Notes: a model not told the origin generated them from the letters alone. Positions 1-7,438 are shown, numbered from the stretch's first letter. The stretch is DNA of 14,229 nucleotides from Patescibacteria group bacterium UBA5187 (GCA_002413065.1 DHWH01000037.1:38934-53162), one strand, 5' to 3'. Numbers and translations: made by a program.

Positions 1-2
1 AT

Positions 3-56
3 GGTGGCCTGAGTATGCACTTGGACTTGCACAGAAAGCGGCGTATTAAAAAATAA
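3..56 (+). CDS. possible 3' end of an upstream plus-strand gene
   Basis: The first 56 bases can be read as the tail of a gene entering from the left. The frame from base 3 gives about 17 residues ending in a basic tail (RKRRIKK) and TAA at 54-56. A second frame from base 2 ends at TAA 47-49 and cannot be excluded. The symmetrical hairpin at 88-120 would terminate such a gene as well as the minus-strand operon, which fits convergent transcription. Too little is present to name a family. Confidence 0.25.
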   Translation, partial: GGLSMHLDLHRKRRIKK

Positions 57-87
57 GTGCACGTAGTCGATGTGCATATATAGATGC

Positions 88-120
88 AAAAAACGCGGAG
101 ACTTCATCTCCGCGTTTTTT
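88..120 (-). terminator. bidirectional Rho-independent terminator
   Basis: This is a perfect 14-bp inverted repeat (88-101 and 107-120) with a 5-base loop. The GC-rich stem core CGCGGAGA is flanked by six A on one side and six T on the other, so it can work in both directions. It lies one base beyond the stop codon (122-124) of the minus-strand glycosyltransferase gene. It should end the surface-glycan operon, and also any plus-strand gene entering from the left. Confidence 0.9.
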
Positions 121-121
121 G

Positions 122-655
122 CTATAAGGGTTTTGTTGTACCCGTATTTATATCCTGTAAAACTTTCGAGAAATCTTCAGTGTCATAGCGGAGCTTGTAC
201 GTATACAGGTTCAGGCCAGGCGAAAAATTGTGCGCGTCGGTGCGTTCGAAATGCGTATCAAAATACATCCGTATGTCCTGTTCATATCCTTGATCGTAAC
301 TCAATAACAACCATAGTTTTTGGTGCGCGTCTTTCAGTATGTTTACTTGGTTGGGCAAATCAGCCTTAGAAAACGCCGGGATTGCACCCGCGACAAATTG
401 ATTCCATATGGGCAGTGTTTGAACTTCGGCCAAACCCTTGTAGTAGTACTCAAACGGATACACGGTGAACGGGGCTGACAAAACGATCACGTCTTGAGGT
501 TGCGCATGCGCACTCACATAGTCGCTGGCCGCGCGATAATTTTCCTTGACGGGCGTATTTGCATTGAGGATTTCCAGCGTCATCGTCCCTATCATGGCGG
601 TGACGATTGCCACCTTCAATATCCGCGACAGGCCCTTGGGATATGTCGTAAGCAC
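122..655 (-). CDS. GT39/PMT-like glycosyltransferase, C-terminal fragment (frame-shifted)
   Basis: This is the third piece of the gene that starts at 1706. Before the apparent GTG start at 655 the same frame stays open back to about 790. It encodes a hydrophobic stretch with KPIYLSRYLILTLPSLYLL, the arginine-tyrosine segment typical of the last membrane helices of PMT-type enzymes. The remaining 170 residues are largely soluble and contain a D-V-I-V-L strand and a YYY-containing loop, like the extracytoplasmic C-terminal domain of bacterial GT39/GT83-type proteins. The stop codon abuts the terminator. It is very unlikely to be an independent gene. The frame is lost at the G5 run 790-794, where one extra base would restore it. 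Confidence 0.8.
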   Translation of the reverse strand: MLTTYPKGLSRILKVAIVTAMIGTMTLEILNANTPVKENYRAASDYVSAHAQPQDVIVLSAPFTVYPFEYYYKGLAEVQTLPIWNQFVAGAIPAFSKADLPNQVNILKDAHQKLWLLLSYDQGYEQDIRMYFDTHFERTDAHNFSPGLNLYTYKLRYDTEDFSKVLQDINTGTTKPL

Positions 656-744
656 CCAGCTGATGAGAAGATACAGGGATGGAAGGGTCAGGATCAGATA
701 ACGGCTGAGGTATATGGGTTTGACTTGAAGGCTGATCGCGAAAG

Positions 745-1389
745 CTAGGAGTATGGGAATAAAAAGACTAAAGAAGAAATATATTGTCTGGGGGATATAT
801 GCTGACTGCGACGCAGTGAGAGGAATATAAGAAGTACAAGAAGAGGCCAGAGGGATACGAGAATTGTGTTTGTATGATCATTCTGAAAACCGAAAAGGAA
901 TTGCGAAAAGGTGTTGAATACATCGATGGAGGTAGGTTTCGCCAGCATAGGTTGACTGTTACCGGCGGCGCCTTGCATGGCGACAAAGTGGAGCCAGGGT
1001 GAAAATACTACGATGACAAGGAGCATGACCAATGCGAACATGCGCAACGCACGTTTTGGGAAAATGTTCCTGTAGAACAAGAAGAATATGGCTTGTGTAA
1101 TAGTGTTGAAAATAAAGAAATAATGCGTGAATATGCCCAGGATAAGGGTGATAATGTAGCCTAACCATATTCGCCCTTTTACATCGCCGTCGGCACGCCG
1201 TTCTTCCATAAAGATCCGCGTAAAGAAATATTGATTGAGGATGGTCATCAGCGCAAACAGGCTGTACATGCGGATCTCATTTCCGTACCAATTCAAAAAT
1301 GGCGAAACTGCCGTAAGCAGTGCGGCAAATAAGCCGGCCCGGACGGAATATGCCCGTGCTCCCAGTAAATATACGGCAGGGATCATCAA
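745..1389 (-). CDS. GT39/PMT-like glycosyltransferase, middle fragment (frame-shifted)
   Basis: This is the central membrane part of the same gene. It encodes about six hydrophobic helices with the sequence NWYGNEIRMYSLF near the second helix, a pattern common in PMT-superfamily transferases. Its apparent start is a TTG inside the coding sequence. Adding one T to the T7 run (minus strand, 1399-1393) joins it to the upstream fragment as RMLSLIFFLLMIPAVYLLGA, a continuous helix. At the other end it runs out of frame near 790 and stops at 745-747 after a short non-homologous tail (YISSLVFLFPYS), while the true sequence continues in another frame. Confidence 0.8.
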   Translation of the reverse strand: MMIPAVYLLGARAYSVRAGLFAALLTAVSPFLNWYGNEIRMYSLFALMTILNQYFFTRIFMEERRADGDVKGRIWLGYIITLILGIFTHYFFIFNTITQAIFFLFYRNIFPKRALRMFALVMLLVIVVFSPWLHFVAMQGAAGNSQPMLAKPTSIDVFNTFSQFLFGFQNDHTNTILVSLWPLLVLLIFLSLRRSQHISPRQYISSLVFLFPYS

Positions 1390-1706
1390 TAGAAAAAAAT
1401 GAGGGACAACATGCGCGCGCTGAAGACATCAGAGCCAAATAGGAATTGCCAGAAATGAAGCATGACGTGATACAGAGGAACATGGACGTCTTCGGAAACG
1501 ATCGTGAACATTGCTTTGAGGCCGTGGCTGGTTTGCCAGAGGCTTTGCGCCTCGTCGAGGCGGAGGCTTTGATTTGAAAAGAATGATGCAGATACACATA
1601 GGACGACTAACACAAGCAAGGTGATGAACCAAAAGACCTGTTTCGGAGAGAAGCCATTTCCATTGGTTGGTATGACCTGTGTTGTATATGGGCGTGTTTT
1701 CATATG
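1386..1706 (-). CDS. GT39/PMT-like polytopic glycosyltransferase, N-terminal fragment
   Basis: Enzymes of this family use a polyprenyl-phosphate-linked sugar on the outer face of the membrane and transfer it to protein or glycan. Visible here are a short basic N-terminus, one membrane helix (about residues 20-40), the catalytic acidic motif LDEAQSLW, and VHVPLYH, which corresponds to the HPPLY region of the family. The ATG at 1706 is preferred: it follows the stop of the synthase gene (1720) by 13 bases, whereas the open frame extends to a TTG at 1742 that would overlap it. With two homopolymer corrections (at 1393-1399 and 790-794) the full protein would be about 528 residues, normal for the family. 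It is the last gene of the operon. The sugar and acceptor cannot be read from sequence. As written the gene is broken in two places, by real mutation, phase variation or sequencing error. Confidence 0.82.
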   Translation of the reverse strand, partial: HMKTRPYTTQVIPTNGNGFSPKQVFWFITLLVLVVLCVSASFFSNQSLRLDEAQSLWQTSHGLKAMFTIVSEDVHVPLYHVMLHFWQFLFGSDVFSARMLSLIFFY

Positions 1707-1719
1707 GAAATTGAATGAA

Positions 1720-2304
1720 TCATGTTGTGACGGCCTTTTCAAGAGTCTGTGCCGGTTGCACTGCTTCCCGCGGCAAGGCGGCGCTGATGAATTCGGCGAA
1801 TATCATGGTATTCAAAACAGCCCACGCAAGATTGGACATGAAGGAAGCAGTGAATCCTTCCCGAAGAATGGCAAAAACGATTCCGATGGAAACGGCAAAA
1901 ACATATGCGATCTGGGGCACGACGAGACTAAGGAAATTACCCTTGAGACGGCGTTTGGATGTGACGGAAAAGCTGCTTTTTGCTCCTATGATATTTGCCC
2001 AAATAGCGCTTAGATGGATGTTGAACCCTGCCATGGAAAATGCCAACGACTTGAACGAATATGAAAAATTCGTGGACACTTGAAGCGCATATACGGTCAC
2101 GAATATATATGGAAGGAATATGGCTGCCAGGCTCATGGTGGATATCTGGAGAGGCATCAGGCCGGAATAGAAATAAATTATGGGAATAAGCGCATTCATG
2201 ACCACGACCAATCCGGAGAGAAAATAACTTACTGAAGACAGATACTGGATGCGCTGCCTTATCGTGATTCCGCGTCTGAACAATAAGTTGTATCGGAATA
2301 GCAC
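1720..2304 (-). CDS. BcsA-like GT2 synthase, C-terminal membrane fragment
   Basis: This is the C-terminal part of the processive glycosyltransferase that begins at 3292. The same frame is open upstream to about 2410. There it encodes WKSCYVPEVLAEGLAPEDF and, near 2322-2337, the QQFRWARGS sequence that is the QxxRW polymer-binding motif of cellulose and hyaluronan synthases. The portion after 2304 contains roughly five transmembrane helices, which would form the polymer channel. There is no C-terminal PilZ domain, so direct c-di-GMP control as in BcsA is not indicated. The ORF start at 2304 is an artefact of the frame loss. Confidence 0.85.
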   Translation of the reverse strand: MLFRYNLLFRRGITIRQRIQYLSSVSYFLSGLVVVMNALIPIIYFYSGLMPLQISTMSLAAIFLPYIFVTVYALQVSTNFSYSFKSLAFSMAGFNIHLSAIWANIIGAKSSFSVTSKRRLKGNFLSLVVPQIAYVFAVSIGIVFAILREGFTASFMSNLAWAVLNTMIFAEFISAALPREAVQPAQTLEKAVTT

Positions 2305-2305
2305 G

Positions 2306-3292
2306 TCAAGCGATCCGCGCGCCCAACGGAATTGCTGTTTGTAGTATGAAAGAAAATCTTCCGGAGCCAGGCCTTCCGCCAGGACTTCGGGAACGTAACA
2401 GGATTTCCATTTTTTTTGCGTGGATGAATAATCCCGTGACGAAATCTTCCGCGATGCTGTCTTCGCATATATTCCCCACTTGCGCGAGAGTTTCGCGGCG
2501 GATTACCATATTGGTTCCGCACATTGTCGCGGAATTGGAACGATTTTTTCCTTTGCAGATAGGGCCAAAGAATAAGGCCTGCTGTTCCCATGCGCCTTGA
2601 GTGACTTCATTCAAACCTTGATTTTTGTAGTATTGCGGTGATTGCACGTATCCCATCCGCGGATCATGAAAATAGCCCATTGTCTTTTTCAAGAAATCCG
2701 GATGAGGGACATGATCGGCGTCGAACACGGCCACAAAGGGACTCCGTGTTTCCCGGAGCGCATTGTTTATATTGCCGGCTTTTGCACCTCCGGGTATTTT
2801 TCTTGTAATGCAACCGACGCCCAGATCCTTCGCAAGCGCCTCTATTTCCCGCCAGTTGTCTTTTTTTGCGACATATCCGTCATTGAGGATATATATCCTA
2901 AAAGTCGGATACTCTATTGCCAATGCCGCGCGAACAGTCTCTTCTACTATATCGACCGGTTCGCCGGTAACAGTGATGAATACGTCGACAGGCTCCTGAA
3001 ATTTCGGATCCGACGCAGGCATATATGATGTATCCCATACCGTATAGATGTATGTAAGGAGTTGCCACAGATGGAATATTTCTCCGGCGATGAGAACCCA
3101 GAATAGAATGCTGTTTCCTTTCGGAAATAATAGGAGGATGCTTGCGAAATATACGACCGCAAGAAATATATTCAATGAAAGCAGTGATTTTGAAACGTTC
3201 GATTCCAAAAACTCATTCTTTTGTAATTGTGTATCTGATCGCAGGTCTGTAGTATTTTGCATAAAAATGTATTTATTAAGCGCTAAACGCAT
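2306..3292 (-). CDS. BcsA-like processive GT2 beta-glycan synthase, N-terminal and catalytic fragment
   Basis: This is a membrane glycosyltransferase of the cellulose-synthase type, which polymerises a nucleotide-sugar on the inner face and extrudes the chain. There are two N-terminal helices (about residues 38-57 and 62-83). A GT-A domain follows, with NDG at 137-139, GAKAGNINNAL at 169-179, DAD at 191-193, CGTNMVIRRE near 258-267 and AEDF at 281-284, which corresponds to the TED motif. After K294 the frame is lost in an eight-base homopolymer (2410-2417). Removing one base gives HAKKWKSCYV and continues into the next fragment, for a total of about 523 residues. The start lies 8 bases after the GH8 stop; an ATG at 3262 is an alternative. 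No bcsB or bcsC neighbour is seen. The product could be cellulose or another beta-glycan. Confidence 0.87.
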   Translation of the reverse strand: MRLALNKYIFMQNTTDLRSDTQLQKNEFLESNVSKSLLSLNIFLAVVYFASILLLFPKGNSILFWVLIAGEIFHLWQLLTYIYTVWDTSYMPASDPKFQEPVDVFITVTGEPVDIVEETVRAALAIEYPTFRIYILNDGYVAKKDNWREIEALAKDLGVGCITRKIPGGAKAGNINNALRETRSPFVAVFDADHVPHPDFLKKTMGYFHDPRMGYVQSPQYYKNQGLNEVTQGAWEQQALFFGPICKGKNRSNSATMCGTNMVIRRETLAQVGNICEDSIAEDFVTGLFIHAKKMEILLRSRSPGGRPGSGRFSFILQTAIPLGARIA

Positions 3293-3300
3293 TATGCAGA

Positions 3301-4479
3301 TTATTTATAAACGGTCGCCCATAAATTTGGCAATTCATTGTTATACAAGGCCATGCCGAACCATGCCCAATTATCGTCATAGTAACTGAGCTGTTTTTTC
3401 CAGGAATTCGAATCGGGGTTATACAGGAAGAGCAATTTATTTTCATACACTTCTTTGGCTTCTGTCGGATTGGTCACCATGAATGTCCCTATGGTTCCTC
3501 CGTACATTGCCGGTGTTTCCACTGTCACCAGAGGCGCGCCGTTGTGTTTGTAGCCGGCGTATAAAGCACTCTTTGATTTCCATTCCGTATCGAGGAATGT
3601 GAGCGCAGCCAAAGTCTCCTTTGCGCGCGGTTCCTTGTACCAGTACCAATCCAGGGCTATCCTCCATGGTATGCGAAGCGCATCGTAGCTGAAATTCGTA
3701 TCCAGATTCTGCGCGGCAACTTGCGCGGAAATGACTCTGATCGAAGCATCGGTCCTGTTTATCGCAATCCAGTTCGGCGGGAGACCTGCAGTGCTGTCCA
3801 GTTCCAATGGAGACCGCATGCTTTGTCTCAATACTTCATATGAGGTATCGACCAATCCTTTCCAATCATGAGCAGGGTCGATGGCCGCGAAAATGCGGTA
3901 TGCATACGGTGAAAAATAGGAAGGATTGATGACGATGTCGCTCGTATACCTTTTTTGAACATTATCCGCCGCCAGATATGGCCTGCCTTTGATGACAATG
4001 ACTTCATTGTTCCAGACATCAACGATGATATTTTTTGCGGCTGCTAGATACTGAGGATCGCGCCAGCGTGCAAACGCCAAGGCCAATGAAAGCCCAATAT
4101 CGGTATCGGCGTCACTGGCGGAATTTTGCCCATTCCGTTCCGTGAGAATGCCATAACTGCCATCGGATCGCTTGCCGAAAAGCCATGCAAAGAGATACCC
4201 CTTCTTTTGCAGATTGTTCTTTGTCCACAGCCAGCTCTTGTCGAATGTGACATGGTCGTCAAGCCAGACTGACCGCAACAATGTATATGCCTCGCCTTCG
4301 GACGTAGTGACCATTCCCCTGTCGGGGTCGAAGGTGCGATACGTGTCCTTTTCAAGATATACATCCTTGTATCGCTGCCATATGGAATCGATCATTGTTT
4401 TCGTGGAAAAAACAATGGGAATATTCTTTTTAGTGTTATTTTGATATGCCACCGTTATCACGACGATAACGGCGATCAT
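3301..4479 (-). CDS. GH8 family endoglucanase-like glycoside hydrolase, membrane-anchored
   Basis: GH8 enzymes (BcsZ/CMCax type) cut beta-1,4-glucan outside the cytoplasm and are usually encoded beside cellulose synthases. The family signature TSEGEAY, with the probable general acid E61, is followed by W72-L-D-D and by ASDADTDIG (121-129), which carries the conserved acidic residues. Aromatic residues typical of the (alpha/alpha)6 barrel follow. An N-terminal hydrophobic helix (about residues 1-12) would anchor it. The reading frame probably begins further upstream, at the ATG at 4534. Deleting one base from the nine-base run 4511-4519 gives MNKSYKKNNTK before the helix, a better basic cytoplasmic end, and a protein of about 410 residues. 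As written, the ATG at 4479 leaves the helix without a charged flank. The synthase gene follows closely downstream, so the two are very likely co-transcribed and act on the same polymer. Confidence 0.88.
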   Translation of the reverse strand: MIAVIVVITVAYQNNTKKNIPIVFSTKTMIDSIWQRYKDVYLEKDTYRTFDPDRGMVTTSEGEAYTLLRSVWLDDHVTFDKSWLWTKNNLQKKGYLFAWLFGKRSDGSYGILTERNGQNSASDADTDIGLSLALAFARWRDPQYLAAAKNIIVDVWNNEVIVIKGRPYLAADNVQKRYTSDIVINPSYFSPYAYRIFAAIDPAHDWKGLVDTSYEVLRQSMRSPLELDSTAGLPPNWIAINRTDASIRVISAQVAAQNLDTNFSYDALRIPWRIALDWYWYKEPRAKETLAALTFLDTEWKSKSALYAGYKHNGAPLVTVETPAMYGGTIGTFMVTNPTEAKEVYENKLLFLYNPDSNSWKKQLSYYDDNWAWFGMALYNNELPNLWATVYK

Positions 4480-4556
4480 TATGAGTATGTATCCGGTGAC
4501 TTTGGTATTGTTTTTTTTTATATGATTTATTCATATACATCTACATCGGATGATGT

Positions 4557-5306
4557 TCAGTTCCGGAATATTTTCTGAAATCCGCTTGACGATAACAATG
4601 TGCCAACGATTGCCATGAGAGCCGCATATCCCAGAAGTAGCGCGGTTATTTGCGGACTCAAATGCTTTTGCGCATATATGTTCCCTTTTATACTGCTCTG
4701 TTCAGCCAGGAATCCCGGGCTTACTACGACATCTCCAGAACCATTGCTTGTTGGATTCGCCTGCTGAGGTAGCGGTTGAGATACTGCCGGGGATGCGGGT
4801 CCGGACCCTGTGGATTTGTTTGGTAGCGGAATATTTGGGGTGCTTGGAGGAGGTGTGCGCGAAGCAGTTCCTCCTGTAGGTGTCGGAGTCGATGTGGGGG
4901 CGGCCGAACTGGTAGTGGCTGGAGTAATCGGTACACTGCCTGAGCGAGATGAGGGAGTTGATGAAGATGGTGTGCCGGTGGATACTGACGGTCTGGAGGC
5001 AGTGCTTGTGGAAGAAGTGGCGGTACTCGTAGTGGAAGTTGTTGCACTGGACGATGAATTTGAAACCGATGAGGTGGCTGTAGTGGTTGAGACATTCGTC
5101 GTAGTAGTTGATGTCGTAGACAATAAAGACGGAGTATCTGTAGAAATTGAGGATGATCCTTGATCAGAGACGGCTACGGATTCCCCGGCTATTTTTTGTT
5201 TTTTAGGGGCTGCATGCGATGTCGGCATATTGATCAATCCAAAACATAAAATGGCACACAGAAGAATGCCGAATCTCACACACCATGTTCGAATTGATTG
5301 AAACAT
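4557..5306 (-). CDS. secreted Ser/Thr/Pro-rich mucin-like protein with C-terminal membrane anchor
   Basis: No enzyme domain is recognisable. Residues 1-32 form a signal peptide (basic start, hydrophobic core, SHA-A cleavage region). Residues about 46-190 are low-complexity, dominated by Ser and Thr and then by Thr/Pro/Ser, as in heavily O-glycosylated stalks. Residues 217-238 are one transmembrane helix, followed by a short basic tail (SGFQKIFRN), giving an exported, anchored protein. It is the first gene of the operon that also encodes a GH8 glycanase, a beta-glycan synthase and a PMT-like transferase, so it may be an O-glycosylated surface spacer or a scaffold. The Thr/Ser codons create degenerate DNA repeats across 4740-5160, a region prone to length change. 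An open frame on the opposite strand here is only a shadow of this composition. Confidence 0.8.
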   Translation of the reverse strand: MFQSIRTWCVRFGILLCAILCFGLINMPTSHAAPKKQKIAGESVAVSDQGSSSISTDTPSLLSTTSTTTTNVSTTTATSSVSNSSSSATTSTTSTATSSTSTASRPSVSTGTPSSSTPSSRSGSVPITPATTSSAAPTSTPTPTGGTASRTPPPSTPNIPLPNKSTGSGPASPAVSQPLPQQANPTSNGSGDVVVSPGFLAEQSSIKGNIYAQKHLSPQITALLLGYAALMAIVGTLLSSSGFQKIFRN

Positions 5307-5430
5307 TATACAAATCCAACATCATTAAAATAATCAAATAGGTGATGCTGCATATGTGTTTAGACGTCACGGATTCCTATTTCTTACACACGTTATCCAT
5401 ATATGCATTTCCCAGCCGGACATGTAATCG

Positions 5431-5458
5431 TTGCCTATCTTACTGCGTCAGAAATAAT
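5431..5458 (+). promoter_or_regulatory. possible promoter giving a leaderless mRNA
   Basis: TTGCCT (5431-5436), a 16-base spacer and AATAAT (5453-5458) resemble a sigma-70-type promoter. The ATG of the GT2-GtrA gene starts only 5 bases after the -10 box, where transcription would begin, and there is no Shine-Dalgarno sequence. This suggests a leaderless transcript, but the boxes are imperfect. Confidence 0.35.
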
Positions 5459-5463
5459 AACGC

Positions 5464-6606
5464 ATGAAGAAGCTATCCATATCAGTATTTTTTCCTGCAT
5501 ATAATGAGGAAGACAATATAGCGACAGCGGTCAGATCGGCAGATCTTATTATTCGGCATATAACGGATACATATGAAATTATTATCGTAGATGATGGAAG
5601 TTCCGATATGACCGGCATCATCGCCGATGAACTTGCGCGCGAGCATTCGCATGTTCGCGCGGTGCATCATGAGACGAATCAGGGATACGGCGCGGCTTTG
5701 TGGACCGGCATCCAATCTGCGCAGTACGATTGGGTTTTTTTCACGGATGCCGATCTCCAGTTCAAACTTGAAGAAATATCACAGTTGCTTGAATACATAC
5801 CCGAATACAAAGTCGTCATCGGATATCGTTCGCCGCGCAGGGATCCTTTCATGCGGCTGGTGAATGCGGCAGGATGGAATGTTCTCAACCGTATTTTATT
5901 CGGCCTCAAAGTCAAAGATATCGATTGCGCTTTTAAATTATTTGAAAGAAAATGTGTCGCGGAATTGCCTCTGGAGACCCGAGGCGCCACCATAAGTGCG
6001 GAAATGCTGATCCGGCTTCAGCGTATGGATGTTCCTATAAAGGAAGTTCCTGTTACTCATTTGCCGCGCAAATATGGAACCGCTACAGGAGCAAAACCTG
6101 CGGTTATCATCCGAGCATTTAAGGAGTTGTATGGGCTATATCGCGGTGATCTTGGAAATATGGATACTACCTATATGCAAATAGGCAAGTTCGGACTTGT
6201 CGGCGTAGCCAATACTCTGGTTGATGTATTGATGTATTTTCTTTTGACGAGGTATAGCATAGTATTCAGCGAACATATTTTAAGCGCCAAAGTCGTCACA
6301 TTCCTTTTTGGGACGATATGCAGTTTTATACTGAACAGGCGTTTTACCTTCGCGGTTACGAGCAAGGTCAGCTTCGAAGAAGTTCTGAAATTTTATTCAA
6401 CGATTGTCCTTACGGTCTCGGTCAATGTGGCTACGCTCTATGTATTCAATTCCCTTCTCGGAATATACGATCTTGTAGCCGTAGGTCTTTCTACTATCGT
6501 CACATTTGTCGTAGGATTCACTTTCTCAAAGGTCTGGGTATTTAATAAAAAGCCCGGCGAGATGGATAAAATAGTAAAAAAAAGGATCCTTGAGGGGTCG
6601 GTATAA
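5464..6606 (+). CDS. polyprenyl-phosphate glycosyltransferase (GT2, DPM1-like) fused to GtrA-like membrane domain
   Basis: The first part (residues 1 to about 230) is a GT2 of the dolichol-phosphate-mannose-synthase type. It has FPAYNEEDNI at the start, the DDGSSD motif at 43-48, TDADLQF at 94-100 with the metal-binding DxD, and a conserved lysine-rich PRKYG region. It should transfer a sugar from a nucleotide-sugar to polyprenyl phosphate at the inner membrane face. Residues about 238-365 form a GtrA-like domain of four helices, a family implicated in flipping the lipid-linked sugar; LNRRFTF and the later KVWVFNK fit the family pattern. The fusion would make and present lipid-P-sugar, the donor type used by the GT39 enzyme of the divergent operon. 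The gene is intact, 380 residues, and ends 11 bases from the convergent kinase-like gene. Confidence 0.92.
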   Translation: MKKLSISVFFPAYNEEDNIATAVRSADLIIRHITDTYEIIIVDDGSSDMTGIIADELAREHSHVRAVHHETNQGYGAALWTGIQSAQYDWVFFTDADLQFKLEEISQLLEYIPEYKVVIGYRSPRRDPFMRLVNAAGWNVLNRILFGLKVKDIDCAFKLFERKCVAELPLETRGATISAEMLIRLQRMDVPIKEVPVTHLPRKYGTATGAKPAVIIRAFKELYGLYRGDLGNMDTTYMQIGKFGLVGVANTLVDVLMYFLLTRYSIVFSEHILSAKVVTFLFGTICSFILNRRFTFAVTSKVSFEEVLKFYSTIVLTVSVNVATLYVFNSLLGIYDLVAVGLSTIVTFVVGFTFSKVWVFNKKPGEMDKIVKKRILEGSV

Positions 6607-6617
6607 TGAATATCCGC

Positions 6618-7364
6618 TTAGTATGCCCACCATATAAGTTTCTTCGCGCACTTTTCGACTTCTCGTTTCCACTCTTCAGGGTTAGTGGTGTCAATATTCG
6701 CCAGGACTGCACAGGGCGGATTTTTGATTACCCATTCTCCGCCCTGTATATTTTTCCAGCGATAGTGTAGAGGCATTCGCCGGATCATTTCGCGGATTTT
6801 CACGGTTGCCCCCTTGCTCTGCTCATTTCCTTGCCATTTTGAAGATGCTCCTCCGAAGAAATCATCCGTGCGATTTTGATATCTTGCCGTAAGAGCGCGG
6901 CCGATCATGACATCAAGTTCGGCATAGGTGCAGATAAAAACAAGACGGATGTCTGCTTTACGGGCTTTCTCACGAAGGCTGGCCCGTTTTTTCGCATCGA
7001 TAAAGTCCGAGTCAATGATTACGTTGGAGCCTCGGCTGATGATTTCGATAGCAGTATTCTCCGCGATTGCCCGTGCTCTCTCATAACCTTCATTTTGCTT
7101 GCGAAGTTCAATACGAATCCCATCACCTTCGACAATTGTTGCGCCGATATGTCCGGCAAGTTCTTTTGCAACCGAACTTTTGCCGGATCCGACGAGGCCG
7201 ATCAAAGCCGCGATGACCGGGTGCTTCGTTTTGCGTTCGCAGATCTCAATCGTTGAGATGTATGCGTCTTGGGCGGCGCGTTCTTTTCGGGTTAAGATTT
7301 CTTGTTTATGCACCATGATTTCAATTATACGCGCCAATATGGCCTCGATCAATTTGCTAAGCAT
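6618..7364 (-). CDS. P-loop kinase-like protein (AAA_33 / zeta-toxin-like fold)
   Basis: Residues 51-64 hold a Walker A loop, GLVGSGKSS at 56-64, with K62 as the phosphate-binding lysine. VEGDGIR (78-84) and IIDSDFID (116-123) match the second strand and the acidic Walker-B-like segment of small-molecule kinases of the AAA_33 and gluconate/zeta type. Arginines in the 155-165 and 190-202 region could form the lid. The N-terminal 45 residues are helical and extra to the fold, and the C-terminal 50 residues are unassigned. The start at 7364 is fixed by AAGGAGG (7371-7377) six bases upstream. The substrate is unknown. No antitoxin-like partner is adjacent on its strand, so a toxin role is unlikely. 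It is convergent with the GT2-GtrA gene, with only 11 bases between them. Confidence 0.78.
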   Translation of the reverse strand: MLSKLIEAILARIIEIMVHKQEILTRKERAAQDAYISTIEICERKTKHPVIAALIGLVGSGKSSVAKELAGHIGATIVEGDGIRIELRKQNEGYERARAIAENTAIEIISRGSNVIIDSDFIDAKKRASLREKARKADIRLVFICTYAELDVMIGRALTARYQNRTDDFFGGASSKWQGNEQSKGATVKIREMIRRMPLHYRWKNIQGGEWVIKNPPCAVLANIDTTNPEEWKREVEKCAKKLIWWAY

Positions 7365-7370
7365 TGAATA

Positions 7371-7377
7371 CCTCCTT
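7371..7377 (-). promoter_or_regulatory. consensus Shine-Dalgarno site
   Basis: AAGGAGG on the minus strand lies six bases before the ATG at 7364 and decides the start of the kinase-like gene over a later ATG (7316). Several plus-strand genes in this window lack such a site. Confidence 0.85.
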
Positions 7378-7385
7378 TTTACATA

Positions 7386-7407
7386 GCCTCTCTTTTAAAG
7401 AGACGGC
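7386..7407. promoter_or_regulatory. palindrome in the leader of the kinase-like gene (possible operator)
   Basis: TCTCTTT and AAAGAGA arms (7389-7395, 7397-7403) surround a single central base, with GCC/GGC extending the symmetry after a one-base bulge. It sits between the predicted minus-strand promoter and the Shine-Dalgarno site. It could be a protein-binding site or an mRNA hairpin. Only the symmetry is observed. Confidence 0.3.
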
Positions 7408-7438
7408 CTGTTCGTTTTTTGTTACATAATCAGTTTTA

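Noticed and set aside
4740..5160. CRISPR-like or tandem repeat array
   Set aside because: The repetition is degenerate Ser/Thr/Pro coding sequence with no constant repeat-spacer length.
4810..5163. Plus-strand open frame of 117 codons rich in Val, Asp and Glu
   Set aside because: It is the antisense of the Ser/Thr codon repeats in the mucin-like gene and has no promoter, ribosome site or protein-like composition.
5304..5310. TATAAT on the minus strand at the start of the mucin-like gene
   Set aside because: It overlaps the ATG at 5306, so transcription would begin inside the gene, and no good -35 box is present. Probably chance.
6618..7364. Zeta-type toxin of a toxin-antitoxin pair
   Set aside because: The fold resembles zeta and AAA_33 kinases, but no small antitoxin gene is adjacent on its strand and the specific toxin residues cannot be confirmed.
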